Assembly: GCF_030544485.1 (NCBI RefSeq)
Contig: NZ_CP130610.1
Location: forward strand, 434,001 to 498,000
Direction: 5' to 3'
Length of the DNA: 64,000 nucleotides
From: Halomonas sp. HAL1
GTDB lineage: Bacteria > Pseudomonadota > Gammaproteobacteria > Pseudomonadales > Halomonadaceae
The position numbers and the translations under genes are program-made. Of the stretch, positions 49,175 to 59,362 are shown in pieces (position 1 is the stretch's first letter; every line of letters starts with the position of its first letter). Below the pieces are notes generated by a model that made no database searches, was not told the DNA's origin, and saw only the letters and a program-made list of their open reading frames with translations.

Positions 49175-50186
49175 GCAACGCCTCGTTCAGGGCGATGGCA
49201 CTTTTGTTGGTCAGGCACTCAATGCGGCCGTTCTGCGAGTTGCGGCGCCACAGCTGATCGTCCTGGCTTGCCAGCTCGCGGGCAGAAACGGTTTTTACTT
49301 CCTGGCCCTGATCATCCAGCAGCGTTACTTTGGAGCCAGCAGTAATATAGAGACCCGCTTCCACCGTGCAGCGGTCACCCAGGGGAATGCCGATGCCAGC
49401 GTTGGCGCCGATTAAGCAGCCTTCGCCGACTTTAATGACGATATTGCCGCCGCCGGAGAGGGTGCCCATGGTCGAGCAGCCGCCGCCGAGGTCTGAACCT
49501 TTGCCGACCATTACACCCGCCGAAATGCGGCCTTCGATCATGCCGGGGCCTTCGGCGCCTGCATTGAAGTTGACAAAGCCTTCGTGCATCACGGTGGTGC
49601 CTTCGCCCAAGTAAGCGCCAAGACGCACGCGGGCAGTGTCGCCGATGCGGATACCGGTAGGCACCACGTAGTCGGTCATTTTGGGAAATTTGTCGACGCA
49701 GTCCACGGAGAGCGCGCGCCCCGCCATGCGCGCCTTCAAGCGGCGTGCAGGCAGCTCTTCAATATCGATCGCGCCTTCGTTGGTCCAGGCAATATTGCGT
49801 AGCAGACCAAACATGCCGGTCAGGTCCAGCCCGTGGGGCTTTACTAAACGGTGGGAAAGCAAATGGAGCTTGAGGTAGACCTCGGGAGCGGTCTGTGGTG
49901 GCTGGTCGGTGTCCAGAAACATGGCCACCAGCGGGCGCTGGCTAGCGGAAAGCGCTTCAGCGAGCTCTGCTTGAGCGGAGTGGCCAGCGGCCTCTAAGGC
50001 TTTTGCCAGGTGTGTGCAGTCTTCAGGCAAAAAGCTAATCGCAGCGTTGCCTTGCGGCGCATCCAGCGCTTGCTGAGCAGCGGCTACCAAGCTCGCATCG
50101 GGATTGAATAGCGGTGCCGGGTAGTAGATTTCCAGCCAATCGCCCTGAGTGTTTTGGGTGCCAATTCCAAGCGCAAAGCTCAGCAT
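49161..50186 (-). CDS. dapD: 2,3,4,5-tetrahydropyridine-2,6-dicarboxylate N-succinyltransferase, long (Pseudomonas-type) DapD
   Basis: A 341-residue enzyme that succinylates tetrahydrodipicolinate. The C-terminal left-handed beta-helix (about 190-300) shows hexapeptide repeats such as [15 protein letters not shown] and [13 protein letters not shown]. The longer N-terminal part sets it apart from E. coli DapD (274) and matches Pseudomonas and actinobacterial types. It lies between the arsC/spx-like gene and dapE. Confidence 0.93.
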   Translation of the reverse strand: MLSFALGIGTQNTQGDWLEIYYPAPLFNPDASLVAAAQQALDAPQGNAAISFLPEDCTHLAKALEAAGHSAQAELAEALSASQRPLVAMFLDTDQPPQTAPEVYLKLHLLSHRLVKPHGLDLTGMFGLLRNIAWTNEGAIDIEELPARRLKARMAGRALSVDCVDKFPKMTDYVVPTGIRIGDTARVRLGAYLGEGTTVMHEGFVNFNAGAEGPGMIEGRISAGVMVGKGSDLGGGCSTMGTLSGGGNIVIKVGEGCLIGANAGIGIPLGDRCTVEAGLYITAGSKVTLLDDQGQEVKTVSARELASQDDQLWRRNSQNGRIECLTNKSAIALNEALHAHN

Positions 50187-50243
50187 AAGAGAGTGTCCTG
50201 TAGTGATGAAAGGTGGAGAATGAAGAATGAGTGCGGCTAGCGA

Positions 50244-50588
50244 CTAACCGCTCAGCTTGTCGTAATCGCCGTCGCGGTAGCCAACCAACATGGTTGAGTC
50301 GTCTACTTCTAGTAGCGGTCGCTTCAGTAGCGTGGGATGTTTCACCAGCATCTGGCGAGCTGACGTATCAAAGGCATCTTTCTCTTCTTGAGGGAGGTCG
50401 CGCCAGGTTTTGCTACGTTTGTTGACGACATCGACAAGCGGTACGCGTTCTAAAATATGCTCAAGCAGACCCGCCGAAAGGCCATCTTTGCGCAGGTCGT
50501 AGGTCTTGAACGCAATACCTTTGCCTTCCAAGGCTTTTCGCGCCTTACGGCAGGTGTCGCAGGTATTAATAATATAGAGCGTCAGCAT
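50244..50588 (-). CDS. ArsC/Spx family (YffB-like) protein
   Basis: A 114-residue thioredoxin-fold protein: LYIINTCDTCRKARKAL with a CxxC at about 9-12, then KTYDLRKDGL and LLKRPLLE. It resembles E. coli YffB, which also adjoins dapE, and is often annotated arsenate reductase, without proof. ATG 50588 is chosen because it starts directly at MLTLYI; an extended frame exists. It lies between dapC and dapD. Confidence 0.88.
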   Translation of the reverse strand: MLTLYIINTCDTCRKARKALEGKGIAFKTYDLRKDGLSAGLLEHILERVPLVDVVNKRSKTWRDLPQEEKDAFDTSARQMLVKHPTLLKRPLLEVDDSTMLVGYRDGDYDKLSG

Positions 50589-50619
50589 ACAGCCTCCATG
50601 AACCAAAGCGTTATCGCGG

Positions 50620-51816
50620 TTAACCGCGCTCAATAAGATGACGGATACGCTGCGCCGCTTCCAGCGTAGGCGCCAGTTCGGCTACCAGCGCTAATCGCAC
50701 ACGTCCTGCGCCGGGGTTAATGCCGTTTGCCCCCGTGCGGCCCATTAAGCTGCCGGGTAATACGCTTACATGCTGCTCGGCAAACAGGCGCTGGGTGAAA
50801 GCGATGTCATCGCCGCCCGGTACTGCGGGCCAGAGATAGAAACTGGCTTGAGGCGCTGGGAAGCTCATGACAGGCGCAAGCACATCGGTCACTGCGCTAA
50901 ATTTTTCCCGGTAGGCGTCGCGGTTAGCGCGCACGTGCTGCTCATCCTGCCAGGCGGCGATTGACGCGTGCTGAATGGGTAGCGACATGGCGCAGCCGTG
51001 GTAGGTGCGGTAGCGCTTGAAGGGGGTTAGCAGAGCTGCATCGCCCGCCACAAAACCCGAGCGCAGGCCGGGCAAGTTAGAGCGTTTGGAGAGCGAGTGA
51101 AATACTACGCAACGCCGATAATCGTTACGGCCCAGTTCGGCGCAGGCTTGTAATAGACCGGGCGGTGGGGCGGTCTCGTCCAGATAAAGTTCCGAATAGC
51201 ACTCGTCTGAGGCAATGATGAAATCGTGCTCATCGGCCAGTGCAATGAGTTGCTTGAACTCCTCAATGGGCGTGACAGCCCCGGTGGGGTTGCCCGGTGA
51301 GCAGATAAACACGATCTGCACTTCACGCCATGTCTCGGCGGACACAGCGTTAACGTCAGGTCGGAAATTGTTCTCAGCGGTGCAGTCTAGATAGAGCGGT
51401 TCACCGCCTGCCAAGAGCGCCGCGCCTTCATAAATCTGATAAAACGGATTGGGTACCGCGACTTTCGCCGGGCGTGTGCGATCCAAGGCTGCCTGCACAA
51501 AGGCAAAAATCGCTTCCCGGGTGCCGTTGACCGGAACGACATGCTGTTCGCTGTCGAGGTCGCGTAGCTGAAAGCGCTGCGTTGCCCAGTTAGCGATGGC
51601 TTCACGAAGCGCTGGCAGGCCGTTGGTGGCCGGGTAGCGGGCCATTTCCAATTGGTGCGCTACTAGGGCATCAAGCGCTGCTGGGTAGGGCGCGTGCTGT
51701 GGTTCGCCAATGGTCAGCGGTATATGGGCGAGCTCGGTGGGCGGAGTGAGCGTCGCCTTTAGCGCCGCCAGCTTTTCAAACGGGTAGGGATGCAGGGCGT
51801 CGAGATCGGCGTTCAT
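50620..51816 (-). CDS. dapC: Succinyldiaminopimelate transaminase
   Basis: A 398-residue fold-type I PLP aminotransferase: IGEPQHAPYP, CSPGNPTGAV, ASDECYSELY and the PLP lysine in FHSLSKRSNLPGLRSG. The position beside dapD and dapE argues for DapC. ATG 51816 gives MNADLDALHPYPFEKL; an upstream frame to 51900 is not supported. Confidence 0.9.
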   Translation of the reverse strand: MNADLDALHPYPFEKLAALKATLTPPTELAHIPLTIGEPQHAPYPAALDALVAHQLEMARYPATNGLPALREAIANWATQRFQLRDLDSEQHVVPVNGTREAIFAFVQAALDRTRPAKVAVPNPFYQIYEGAALLAGGEPLYLDCTAENNFRPDVNAVSAETWREVQIVFICSPGNPTGAVTPIEEFKQLIALADEHDFIIASDECYSELYLDETAPPPGLLQACAELGRNDYRRCVVFHSLSKRSNLPGLRSGFVAGDAALLTPFKRYRTYHGCAMSLPIQHASIAAWQDEQHVRANRDAYREKFSAVTDVLAPVMSFPAPQASFYLWPAVPGGDDIAFTQRLFAEQHVSVLPGSLMGRTGANGINPGAGRVRLALVAELAPTLEAAQRIRHLIERG

Positions 51817-51921
51817 GATGTGTCCGTTAGTGGCTGGCTGGCGTAAGGCGACGATTATAGGCAAGCCCCGGTTCGGGCTCAAACCTAACTGGGTGATCAT
51901 GGTTCGTGAACTGGCTTGCCG

Positions 51922-52072
51922 GTGCCGAGGGCAGGTTTCCGCGAGGGCGCTGTGAACCCGTCCGTGGGCGCTACTTCCGACATCTGACCGCCATGGATGG
52001 CGGAAATGCCGGAATTGTTAGGAACATTTTCCGGCCCTGGAAAAAGATCCTCGCTTCCACCTGCCCTCGCAC
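51922..52072. repeat. Long palindromic intergenic element, copy B
   Basis: The outer arms GTGCCGAGGGCAGG and CCTGCCCTCGCAC pair, extended by TTTCCGCGAGG with CCTCGCTTCC. Inside are CCGCCATGGATGGCGG and TCCGGCCCTGGA. The element is inverted relative to copy A at 7101-7198, with which it shares several blocks. It fills most of the 284-bp gap between dapC and glnD, and no gene is seen there. Confidence 0.75.
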
Positions 52073-52100
52073 CTAGCTATTTGCATGTGAGCGCAGCTGC

Positions 52101-54776
52101 TTAAACCCCCAGTACCTCAATCAGCCGCTCGCGTAGCTGCTGTTGGCGTTCAGGGTCGGTCAGTGGTTCGCCAGCCTTGGTGGTAATGAAAAAGACGTCT
52201 TCCACCCGCTCGCCGAGAGTGGCAATTTTTGCCGCTGAAAGGGAAATATCCTGCTCCATGAAGATCCGCCCCACGCGGGCTAGTAGGCCAGGTCGGTCTG
52301 GGGCGGTTAGCTCTAGCAGCGTGCGTTCGTTGGCCGGGTCCTGCTCAATAAGTACTTCTGTGGGCACTTTAAAATGCTTGAGCTGGCGCGGCGTGTGACG
52401 CGTCACGATAGTGGGGTAGTCGTCGGGGTCATCCAGCTCTTCGACCAAGTGCTGGCGCATCTCTTCGATGTGGTTCGGGTCACGAATGGGCTGGCCGTGA
52501 CTATCGAGCACAATAAAGGTATTCAGCGTCCAGTCATTGTGGGAAGTGGCGATGCGAGCATCGTGGATCGACAGCCCTAGCTGCTCCATGGCGGCAGCGG
52601 TGGCAGCGAATAGATCATCCACCGAACGGGTATGGATAAACACCTTGGTGCCGCCTTCGGCCATGTCGGCGGTGGGCGCGCTGATCAGTACCAGCGGCAG
52701 CGGCGACTGGTTGTGGTTCAGGATGCCTTGGGTCTGCCAGACAATCTCGCTGGGCGCATACTGGAGAAAGTAATCCTCCCCTAGCGACTCCCAGAGCTGG
52801 TCGATTTGGGCCCGATTAATCCCAATGGTTTGCAGCAGCGAGCGCGCCTCGGTGCGCGTTTCGCGTACCCAGTCATCTCTGTCAGGTGGGTTGTTCAGGC
52901 CGCGTCGCAGGGCGCGCTTGGTCTCAGCATGCAGTTGGCGTAGCAGTGTCGCCCGCCAGCCGTTCCATAGCGTTGGGTTGGTCGCGTTGATGTCGGCAAC
53001 GGTGAGCACATACAGGTAGTCCAGGCGCGTTTCATTACGCACCACCAGGGCAAAGTCGCGAATCACATCGGGGTCGCTGATATCGCGCTTTTGTGCGGTC
53101 ATCGACATCAGTAGGTGGTGCTCCACCAGCCAACTGACCAAGTTCGTATCGTGAGGCGAGACGTGATGCCGCTGGCAGAACTGTTCCACGTCCCGGGCGC
53201 CAATTTCCGAGTGGTCGCCGCCACGGCCCTTGCCGATATCGTGAAATAGCCCGGCAATCCACAGTAGATCCAGCTTGGGCAGCTGCTGCATCAGCGCTGC
53301 CGCCACGGGGAAGTCGCCTTTCGCTTCCGGCTTACGGAAACCATGCAGAAACTTGAGCAGCCGCAAAGTGTGGGCATCGACGGTGTAGATATGAAACAGG
53401 TCGTGCTGCATCAGTCCCACGGCACGGCCAAACTCGGGCAGGTACTTGCCCAAAATGCCGTAGCGGTTCATGCGGCGAAGCTGGCGCGGTACGTTGCCAG
53501 GGGCGCGCATAATGGCCATAAACAGCCGCTGGTGGCGCGGGTCTTCCCGATAGTGGTCGTCAATTTGGTGGCGGTGATCACGGATCAGTCGGATGGTGTC
53601 GGCGCGCACCCCTTCAATTTCGGGGTGCTTGGCCATCAACAGAAACAGCTCCAGCATCGCTGCCGGTCGCTCGCTGAACAGGTTGCGCGAGCGAACCTGA
53701 ATATAGCCGCCTTTGGTCTCGAAACGCTCATTCAGCTTGACGGTTTCCAGTGCCTCTTTGCCGCGCAGGATCACTTCGTCAAAATGCTGCAGCAGCATGT
53801 CGTTAAGGCCCGCGAGCGCGGTGACGTGGCGGTAGTAGCGCTTCATGAATTGCTCAACTGCGAGGCGCTCAGGCGTATCGCGAAAGCCAAACATTTCGGC
53901 AATGGTGCGCTGATGGTCAAACAGCAGGCGGTCTTCGGCGCGGTCGGTGAGCATATGCAGGGCGTAGCGTACCTGCCATAAAAACGCCTGCCCCTGGCTC
54001 AAGATGCGTAGTTCGGCGTCGTTCATAAAGCCGTTAGCGACGATGTCGGTGTACTGCTCGGTGCCGAAGTGACGCTTGGCGACCCAACCAATCATCTGGA
54101 TATCGCGCAGGCCGCCAGGGGAGCTTTTAAGGTTCGGCTCCAGGTGGTACTCGGAGTTGTTGTAACGGTAGTGGCGGGAGATCTGCTCCTGCCACTTGGC
54201 CTCAAAGAAGCGGTCAGCGGGCCAGATGTGTTCCGCACTGAGGCGCTCGCGCATCGCGTCGCGCAATGCCTCCGGCCCCGCGATCAAGCGGGATTCGAGC
54301 AGGTTGGTGATCACGGTCACGTCCGCTTCGGCTTCCCGTTCGCAGTCGTTGAGCGAGCGCACGCTGTGACCAATCTCTAGGCCAATATCCCACAAAAACG
54401 TGATAAAGGCGGTAAGCGGTTCACGATAAGCGGTGTCGTCGTCCTGCTCCAGCAATAGCAGCAGATCAATGTCGGAGTGCGGGTGCAGTTCGCCCCGGCC
54501 ATAACCGCCGACTGCGACCAACGCGATGCCGTCATCGGGCCACTCATGCTGCGCCCAGGCAATTGCAAGTAGTTGGTCGAGATACCAGGCGCGGCCGCGC
54601 ACCAGGTCACGGATATCCGCACCGGCGCGAAACTGGTCGTCGAAGCGTGCCTGTAGTTCGCGCAGCGCGGCTTTGAAAGGGGCGACCGGGGAGCGCGAAC
54701 CAGCAAGCTCGGTGCGAAACAGGTCTAAATCGAAAAGCGAGGTGTCCGGCTCAAACCGGTAGTGGTGAAGGAGCAT
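52101..54776 (-). CDS. glnD: Bifunctional uridylyltransferase/uridylyl-removing enzyme GlnD
   Basis: An 891-residue nitrogen sensor that uridylylates PII proteins when glutamine is low and reverses it when high. The nucleotidyltransferase motif is GGYGRGELHPHSDIDL (about 90); the HD domain is FHDIGKGRGGDHSEIG (about 500); two ACT domains lie at the C-terminus (LISAPTADMAEGG and LTAPDRPGLLARV). It overlaps map by one base (TGATG). Confidence 0.96.
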   Translation of the reverse strand: MLLHHYRFEPDTSLFDLDLFRTELAGSRSPVAPFKAALRELQARFDDQFRAGADIRDLVRGRAWYLDQLLAIAWAQHEWPDDGIALVAVGGYGRGELHPHSDIDLLLLLEQDDDTAYREPLTAFITFLWDIGLEIGHSVRSLNDCEREAEADVTVITNLLESRLIAGPEALRDAMRERLSAEHIWPADRFFEAKWQEQISRHYRYNNSEYHLEPNLKSSPGGLRDIQMIGWVAKRHFGTEQYTDIVANGFMNDAELRILSQGQAFLWQVRYALHMLTDRAEDRLLFDHQRTIAEMFGFRDTPERLAVEQFMKRYYRHVTALAGLNDMLLQHFDEVILRGKEALETVKLNERFETKGGYIQVRSRNLFSERPAAMLELFLLMAKHPEIEGVRADTIRLIRDHRHQIDDHYREDPRHQRLFMAIMRAPGNVPRQLRRMNRYGILGKYLPEFGRAVGLMQHDLFHIYTVDAHTLRLLKFLHGFRKPEAKGDFPVAAALMQQLPKLDLLWIAGLFHDIGKGRGGDHSEIGARDVEQFCQRHHVSPHDTNLVSWLVEHHLLMSMTAQKRDISDPDVIRDFALVVRNETRLDYLYVLTVADINATNPTLWNGWRATLLRQLHAETKRALRRGLNNPPDRDDWVRETRTEARSLLQTIGINRAQIDQLWESLGEDYFLQYAPSEIVWQTQGILNHNQSPLPLVLISAPTADMAEGGTKVFIHTRSVDDLFAATAAAMEQLGLSIHDARIATSHNDWTLNTFIVLDSHGQPIRDPNHIEEMRQHLVEELDDPDDYPTIVTRHTPRQLKHFKVPTEVLIEQDPANERTLLELTAPDRPGLLARVGRIFMEQDISLSAAKIATLGERVEDVFFITTKAGEPLTDPERQQQLRERLIEVLGV

Positions 54777-55567
54777 CAGTTGGTCAAAAAACTGAAGTCT
54801 TCATCGCGACGCGCGGTCAGCACTTCAACGCCAGATTCAGTGACCAGCAGCGTGTGTTCCCACTGGGCGGAGAGACTGCGGTCCTTGGTGACGGCGGTCC
54901 AGCCATCGCGCAGTACCTTGGTTTTATAGTCACCGACATTAATCATCGGTTCGATGGTGAAGCACATGCCAGCAGCAAGCTTGATGTCGGCGTCCGGCGC
55001 GTAGCCGTCGTAGTGCAAAAACTGCGGCTCTTCGTGAAAATCAGCGCCGATACCGTGTCCGCAGAAGTCGCGCACCACCGAGTAGCCGTGCTCTTCGGCG
55101 TGCTTTTGAATCACTCGAGCCAGTTCGGAAAGACGTACGCCAGGTTTTACTAACTCAATGCTCTTGTACAGGCACTCCTGGGTGATGCGGCACAGTCGTT
55201 CGCCCTGAATAGTATCACCGACCACGAACATCACGCTGGAGTCGCCGTGATAGCCGTCCTTGGTCTTGACGGTGATGTCCAGGTTCATGATGTCGCCGTT
55301 CTTGAGTTTCTTGGCGTCATCGGGAATGCCATGGCACACCACATGATTAATAGAAGTGCAGGTTGCCTTGGGAAAACCGTGGTAGTTCAGCGGTGCCGGG
55401 GCCGACCCCAGTTCGTTAACGATATAGTCGTGGCAAAGACGGTCGATTTCCCCCGTACTGACCCCTGCCTGGACATGAGGGGTGATCATTTCGATAACGC
55501 TAGCCGCTTGGCGCCCGGCTTCGCGCATGTGTTCGATTTCAGAAGGCGTCTTGATAGGAACGTTCAT
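54776..55567 (-). CDS. map: Methionine aminopeptidase type I
   Basis: A 263-residue enzyme that removes N-terminal Met. Metal ligands are in ITVKTKDGYHGDSSVMF, GHGIGADFHEEPQFLHY (in part), CFTIEPM and QWEHTLL. It is divergent from rpsB, as in E. coli, and leads map-glnD. Confidence 0.96.
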   Translation of the reverse strand: MNVPIKTPSEIEHMREAGRQAASVIEMITPHVQAGVSTGEIDRLCHDYIVNELGSAPAPLNYHGFPKATCTSINHVVCHGIPDDAKKLKNGDIMNLDITVKTKDGYHGDSSVMFVVGDTIQGERLCRITQECLYKSIELVKPGVRLSELARVIQKHAEEHGYSVVRDFCGHGIGADFHEEPQFLHYDGYAPDADIKLAAGMCFTIEPMINVGDYKTKVLRDGWTAVTKDRSLSAQWEHTLLVTESGVEVLTARRDEDFSFLTN

Positions 55568-55637
55568 GAATACTCGATATGGATTCAGAATGGAAAAATT
55601 GAATGGCGCAATTTAAGACCGTCAAACGGGGTGCGAC

Positions 55638-55666
55638 TTCATCTTGGCAATGATCTATGGTATAAA
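55638..55666 (+). promoter_or_regulatory. Predicted rpsB promoter
   Basis: TTCATC (55638-55643), a 17-bp spacer and TATAAA (55661-55666) with an upstream TGG. The -35 is weak. It lies in the 333-bp map-rpsB gap, which otherwise holds the rpsB leader. Confidence 0.45.
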
Positions 55667-55794
55667 GCCGCGCGCTTTCCTGCAATCGTGATTCCGAGCT
55701 TCTTGGCTGGGAAAGACGGCAGTAGGGCAGGGCGATGAATCCGCAGCGTGCCCATTAAAGAGCACACTGCTTACTATCAAGCCTTAAAAACACA

Positions 55795-55900
55795 CATGCA
55801 CCGGCACATGGTCCCGGGTGCCGCTGGCAGCGTTTAACGCGGTCAACGGTCGGATCCATGGGGTGCGTGGAGGCCTAACCCGAGTTTGAGGAGTTTTACC
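55795..55900 (+). promoter_or_regulatory. Possible rpsB leader (S2 autoregulatory RNA)
   Basis: The leader has the hairpin GGCAC/GTGCC (55804-55829) and ends with GTGGAGGCCTAACCCGAG before the ribosome binding site GAGGAG. The phrase GGAGGCC-AAC-CGA resembles the known gammaproteobacterial rpsB leader, at which S2 represses rpsB-tsf. The match is by eye only. Confidence 0.45.
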
Positions 55901-56650
55901 ATGTCTCACGTTAATATGCGTGACCTGCTGAAAGCAGGCGCTCACTTTGGTCACCAGACCAAGTACTGGAATCCGAAGATGAGCAAATTTATCTTCGGCG
56001 CGCGCAACAAGATTCACATCATCAACCTTGAGCACACCCTTCCGGCGCTGAATGAAGCGATCGATGTGGTCGAGAAGATGGCGGCATCCAACAACAAAAT
56101 TTTGTTTGTTGGCACCAAGCGCAGCGCTAGCAAGGTAATTAAAGAAGAAGCGAACCGTGCAGGTCAGCACTTCGTCAACCATCGCTGGTTGGGCGGCATG
56201 TTGACTAACTTCAAGACCATCCGTCAGTCGATTAAGCGTCTGCGCGATCTTGAAACCATGCGCGAAGACGGCACGTTCGAGAAGCTGACCAAGAAAGAAG
56301 TCCTGGTAGCAACTCGCGAGCAAGAAAAGCTTGAGCGTTCTATCGGCGGTATCAAGAACATGGGCGGCCTGCCGGACGCACTGTTCGTTATCGACGTTGA
56401 CCACGAGCGTATCGCGATTAACGAAGCCAACAAGCTGGGTATCCCGGTTATCGGCGTGGTGGACACTAACTCCAACCCCGATGGCGTTGATTACGTAATC
56501 CCAGGCAACGATGACTCCATCCGCGCTATCCAGATCTACGTTAAAGCGATTGCGGATGCGTGTGGTCGTGCCAAAGAAGGCAACGCACAAGAGTTTGTTG
56601 AAGTGACCGAAGAGGCCGCTGCAGCTGAAGACAACACTGCCGCCGAGTAA
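55901..56650 (+). CDS. rpsB: 30S ribosomal protein S2
   Basis: A 249-residue protein: [48 protein letters not shown]. The ATG 55901 follows GAGGAGTTTTACC. A terminator hairpin between rpsB and tsf probably lets only part of transcription continue. Confidence 0.97.
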   Translation: MSHVNMRDLLKAGAHFGHQTKYWNPKMSKFIFGARNKIHIINLEHTLPALNEAIDVVEKMAASNNKILFVGTKRSASKVIKEEANRAGQHFVNHRWLGGMLTNFKTIRQSIKRLRDLETMREDGTFEKLTKKEVLVATREQEKLERSIGGIKNMGGLPDALFVIDVDHERIAINEANKLGIPVIGVVDTNSNPDGVDYVIPGNDDSIRAIQIYVKAIADACGRAKEGNAQEFVEVTEEAAAAEDNTAAE

Positions 56651-56692
56651 TCGCAGCAGTGGGTGCGGTAAGCAGGTGTGCCGCATCAAGAT

Positions 56693-56716
56693 AAAGGGGG
56701 CTATGCCCCCTTTTTC
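56693..56716 (+). terminator. Terminator/attenuator hairpin between rpsB and tsf
   Basis: AAAGGGGGC pairs with GCCCCCTTT around TAT, followed by T. The gap of 228 bp also includes a possible -10 TATACT (56826-56831) before tsf. Confidence 0.75.
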
Positions 56717-56878
56717 CCGCGACAGATGAACTGTCTGAGCGGACGAATTTGCCGGCACTCAATACCGGCCCCGCAATACAGAGAGACATAGGGCAGTGTG
56801 ATACATGATGGTCATTTATCATGCCTATACTCTGTGTTGCGTTTAACTCTCATAGAACCATTTCAGAGGTGAATTCTC

Positions 56879-57748
56879 ATGGCAGCTATCAGCGCCTCTC
56901 AGGTCAAGGAACTTCGCGAACGTACCGGTCTCGGCATGATGGAGTGTAAAAAAGCACTCACCGAAACCGACGGCGACATCGAAGTTGCGATTGAAAACCT
57001 GCGCAAAAACTCAGGTCTAAAAGCGGCTAAGAAAGCCGACCGCATCGCCGCCGAAGGTGTTGTGGTAACGCGTGTAGCGGAAGATGGCAGCTACGGCGTA
57101 ATGGTCGAAATCAACTCCGAGACTGACTTTGTTGCTCGTGATGATAACTTCATCACGTTTGCCGACAAGATTGTCGGTGCTTTCTTCGCTGCAAAAAATG
57201 AAGATGTTGCCGCCGTGATGGCGGGCGAGCTGGAGACGGCACGCGAGCAGTTGGTTCAGAAAATCGGTGAAAACATCGGCGTACGTCGTGCCGTGGTTGT
57301 TAACGCTGCAGACGGTGGCTTAGTAGGTGAATACGTCCATGGTGGTCGTATTGGTGTTCTAACCGTGCTGACCGGTGGCACTTCGCAAGTCGCTAAAGAC
57401 GTTGCAATGCACGTAGCTGCGATCAATCCTGCGGTTGCCCATCCTGCCGACATGCCCCAAGAGCAGTTGGATCAGGAAAAAGCGATTATTCTGGCGCAGC
57501 CGGATATGGCTGGTAAGCCGGAGCAGATCGCTGAGAAAATGGTTCAAGGTCGTTTGAAAAAGTACCTGGCTGAAAACAGCCTGACCGAGCAGCCGTTTGT
57601 TAAAGACCCGAACCAGACCGTTGCTGAATTCGTCAAAGCAGCCGGCGGGGAAGTGGTTGGTTTCACGCGCTTTGAAGTTGGCGAAGGCATCGAGAAAGAA
57701 GAAGTCGACTTTGCTAAAGAAGTTATGGAACAGGCTGGCCGTCGCTGA
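56879..57748 (+). CDS. tsf: Elongation factor Ts
   Basis: A 289-residue nucleotide-exchange factor for EF-Tu. The N-terminal UBA-like segment is [19 protein letters not shown]; the exchange core has TDFVARDD near residue 82. The start follows TCAGAGGTG. It is the second gene after rpsB. Confidence 0.97.
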   Translation: MAAISASQVKELRERTGLGMMECKKALTETDGDIEVAIENLRKNSGLKAAKKADRIAAEGVVVTRVAEDGSYGVMVEINSETDFVARDDNFITFADKIVGAFFAAKNEDVAAVMAGELETAREQLVQKIGENIGVRRAVVVNAADGGLVGEYVHGGRIGVLTVLTGGTSQVAKDVAMHVAAINPAVAHPADMPQEQLDQEKAIILAQPDMAGKPEQIAEKMVQGRLKKYLAENSLTEQPFVKDPNQTVAEFVKAAGGEVVGFTRFEVGEGIEKEEVDFAKEVMEQAGRR

Positions 57749-57927
57749 GGTCAGAGGTTTCAGAAAGAAGATGGCGTGCGCGCGAGCGCACGCCTTCGCG
57801 TATCCGGCCTCTGTATAATTGATGCTAGTATAACCGGCTCTTTTTTTATCGGTTTTATATGTTGTCAGTTTTATACACAGGGGCTGCCCCGCCTGCCTGT
57901 GTTCAGGTCTGCCTCAGGAGAGATGCC

Positions 57928-58707
57928 ATGTCACGTGATGTTGAAGAACCTACCCCCCACGTAGCACCCAGCAAAGGCAAAGCTGAGAGTTCGAAGTCAA
58001 AATACAAGCGTATTTTGCTCAAGCTTTCTGGTGAAGCGTTAATGGGTGAACACGATTTTGGTATTGACCCTAAGGTGCTTGACCGGATGGCGCTGGAAAT
58101 TGGTCAGCTAGTCGGCATTGGCGTGCAGGTGGGTATCGTCATTGGCGGTGGCAACCTGTTCCGCGGCGCGGCGCTCAATGAAGCTGGCATGGATCGCGTC
58201 ACGGGTGACCACATGGGCATGTTAGCCACCGTGATGAACGCGTTGGCTATGCGCGACGCTTTAGAGCGCTCCAACATCCGTTCGCGGGTGATGTCTGCTA
58301 TCCCGATGAGCGGTGTGGTAGAACATTATGACCGCCGAACCGCTATTCGTTATTTAACCTCCGGGGACGTAGTGCTGTTCTCTGCAGGAACGGGTAACCC
58401 CTTCTTCACCACCGATTCGGCAGCCTGTTTACGCGGCATTGAAGTGGACGCAGATGTGGTCATCAAAGCGACCAAAGTGGATGGCGTCTACAATAAAGAC
58501 CCGGTAAAACACCCAGATGCTGTGAAGTATGACCAGCTCTCTTACGATGACGCCCTGGATCAAAAGTTGGGCGTGATGGATTTGACCGCAATCTGCCTGG
58601 TACGTGACCATAATATGCCGGTGCGGGTATTTGATATGAATAAGCCTGGTGCTCTACTGAATATGGTAGTAGGGGGCAAGGAAGGCACGCTGATATACAG
58701 AGGGTAA
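57928..58707 (+). CDS. pyrH: UMP kinase
   Basis: A 259-residue amino-acid-kinase-fold enzyme that makes UDP from UMP. Motifs are [23 protein letters not shown] and [16 protein letters not shown]. An extra N-terminal stretch of about 28 residues, rich in Lys/Ser/Glu, precedes the core; E. coli PyrH has 241. ATG 57928 follows CAGGAGAG. Confidence 0.96.
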   Translation: MSRDVEEPTPHVAPSKGKAESSKSKYKRILLKLSGEALMGEHDFGIDPKVLDRMALEIGQLVGIGVQVGIVIGGGNLFRGAALNEAGMDRVTGDHMGMLATVMNALAMRDALERSNIRSRVMSAIPMSGVVEHYDRRTAIRYLTSGDVVLFSAGTGNPFFTTDSAACLRGIEVDADVVIKATKVDGVYNKDPVKHPDAVKYDQLSYDDALDQKLGVMDLTAICLVRDHNMPVRVFDMNKPGALLNMVVGGKEGTLIYRG

Positions 58708-58711
58708 TGAC

Positions 58712-59269
58712 GTGATTAACGATATTAAGAAAGATGCCGAATCGCGCATGAAAAAAAGCGTTGAGGCGCTGAATAGTAACTTCAACAAGATTCGTACCGG
58801 TCGTGCTCACCCGAGTATTTTAGACGCCGTTACGGTGGAGTATTACGGCAGCCAGGTGCCGCTTAGCCAAGTGGCGTCGGTTAACGTTGAAGATGCTCGC
58901 ACGCTGAGCATTGTGCCGTGGGAGCAAGGCATGGTGCCGAAAATTGAAAAGGCCATCATGACCTCTGACCTTGGTTTGAACCCGGCCAGCGCCGGTACGG
59001 TGATTCGGGTGCCGATGCCGATGCTCACCGAAGAAACCCGCAAAGGTTACATTAAGCAAGCACGTAGCGAAGCCGAAAATGCCCGCGTTGCGGTGCGTAA
59101 TGTACGTCGTGATGCCAACGGTGATTTCAAGTCGTTATTGAAAGATAAAGACATTACCGAAGATGATCAGCGTGAAGGTGAAGACGCCATCCAAAAGCTG
59201 ACTGATAAATATATTGCTGAGATCGATAAAGCGCTGACTGCAAAAGAGCAGGATTTGATGCAGGTATAA
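58712..59269 (+). CDS. frr: Ribosome recycling factor
   Basis: A 185-residue protein: [26 protein letters not shown] (in part), [28 protein letters not shown]. It splits post-termination ribosomes with EF-G. GTG 58712 is the start, following AGAGGGTAATGAC. A terminator follows. Confidence 0.97.
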   Translation: MINDIKKDAESRMKKSVEALNSNFNKIRTGRAHPSILDAVTVEYYGSQVPLSQVASVNVEDARTLSIVPWEQGMVPKIEKAIMTSDLGLNPASAGTVIRVPMPMLTEETRKGYIKQARSEAENARVAVRNVRRDANGDFKSLLKDKDITEDDQREGEDAIQKLTDKYIAEIDKALTAKEQDLMQV

Positions 59270-59288
59270 ACCTGTGATTTATGCAGCC

Positions 59289-59314
59289 ACGGGCAGCTTA
59301 TGCTGCCCGTTTTG
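59289..59314 (+). terminator. Terminator hairpin after frr
   Basis: ACGGGCAGC pairs with GCTGCCCGT around TTAT, followed by a short TTT run. Confidence 0.75.
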
Positions 59315-59362
59315 CCACACTCTGGCTGGTTTTTTTATGAATGACCTTTGGGGCAAGAACTG

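Noticed and set aside
50244..50588. Arsenate resistance role for the ArsC-like gene
   Set aside because: The dap gene context and YffB-like CxxC pattern do not support an arsenic function; no ars genes are nearby.
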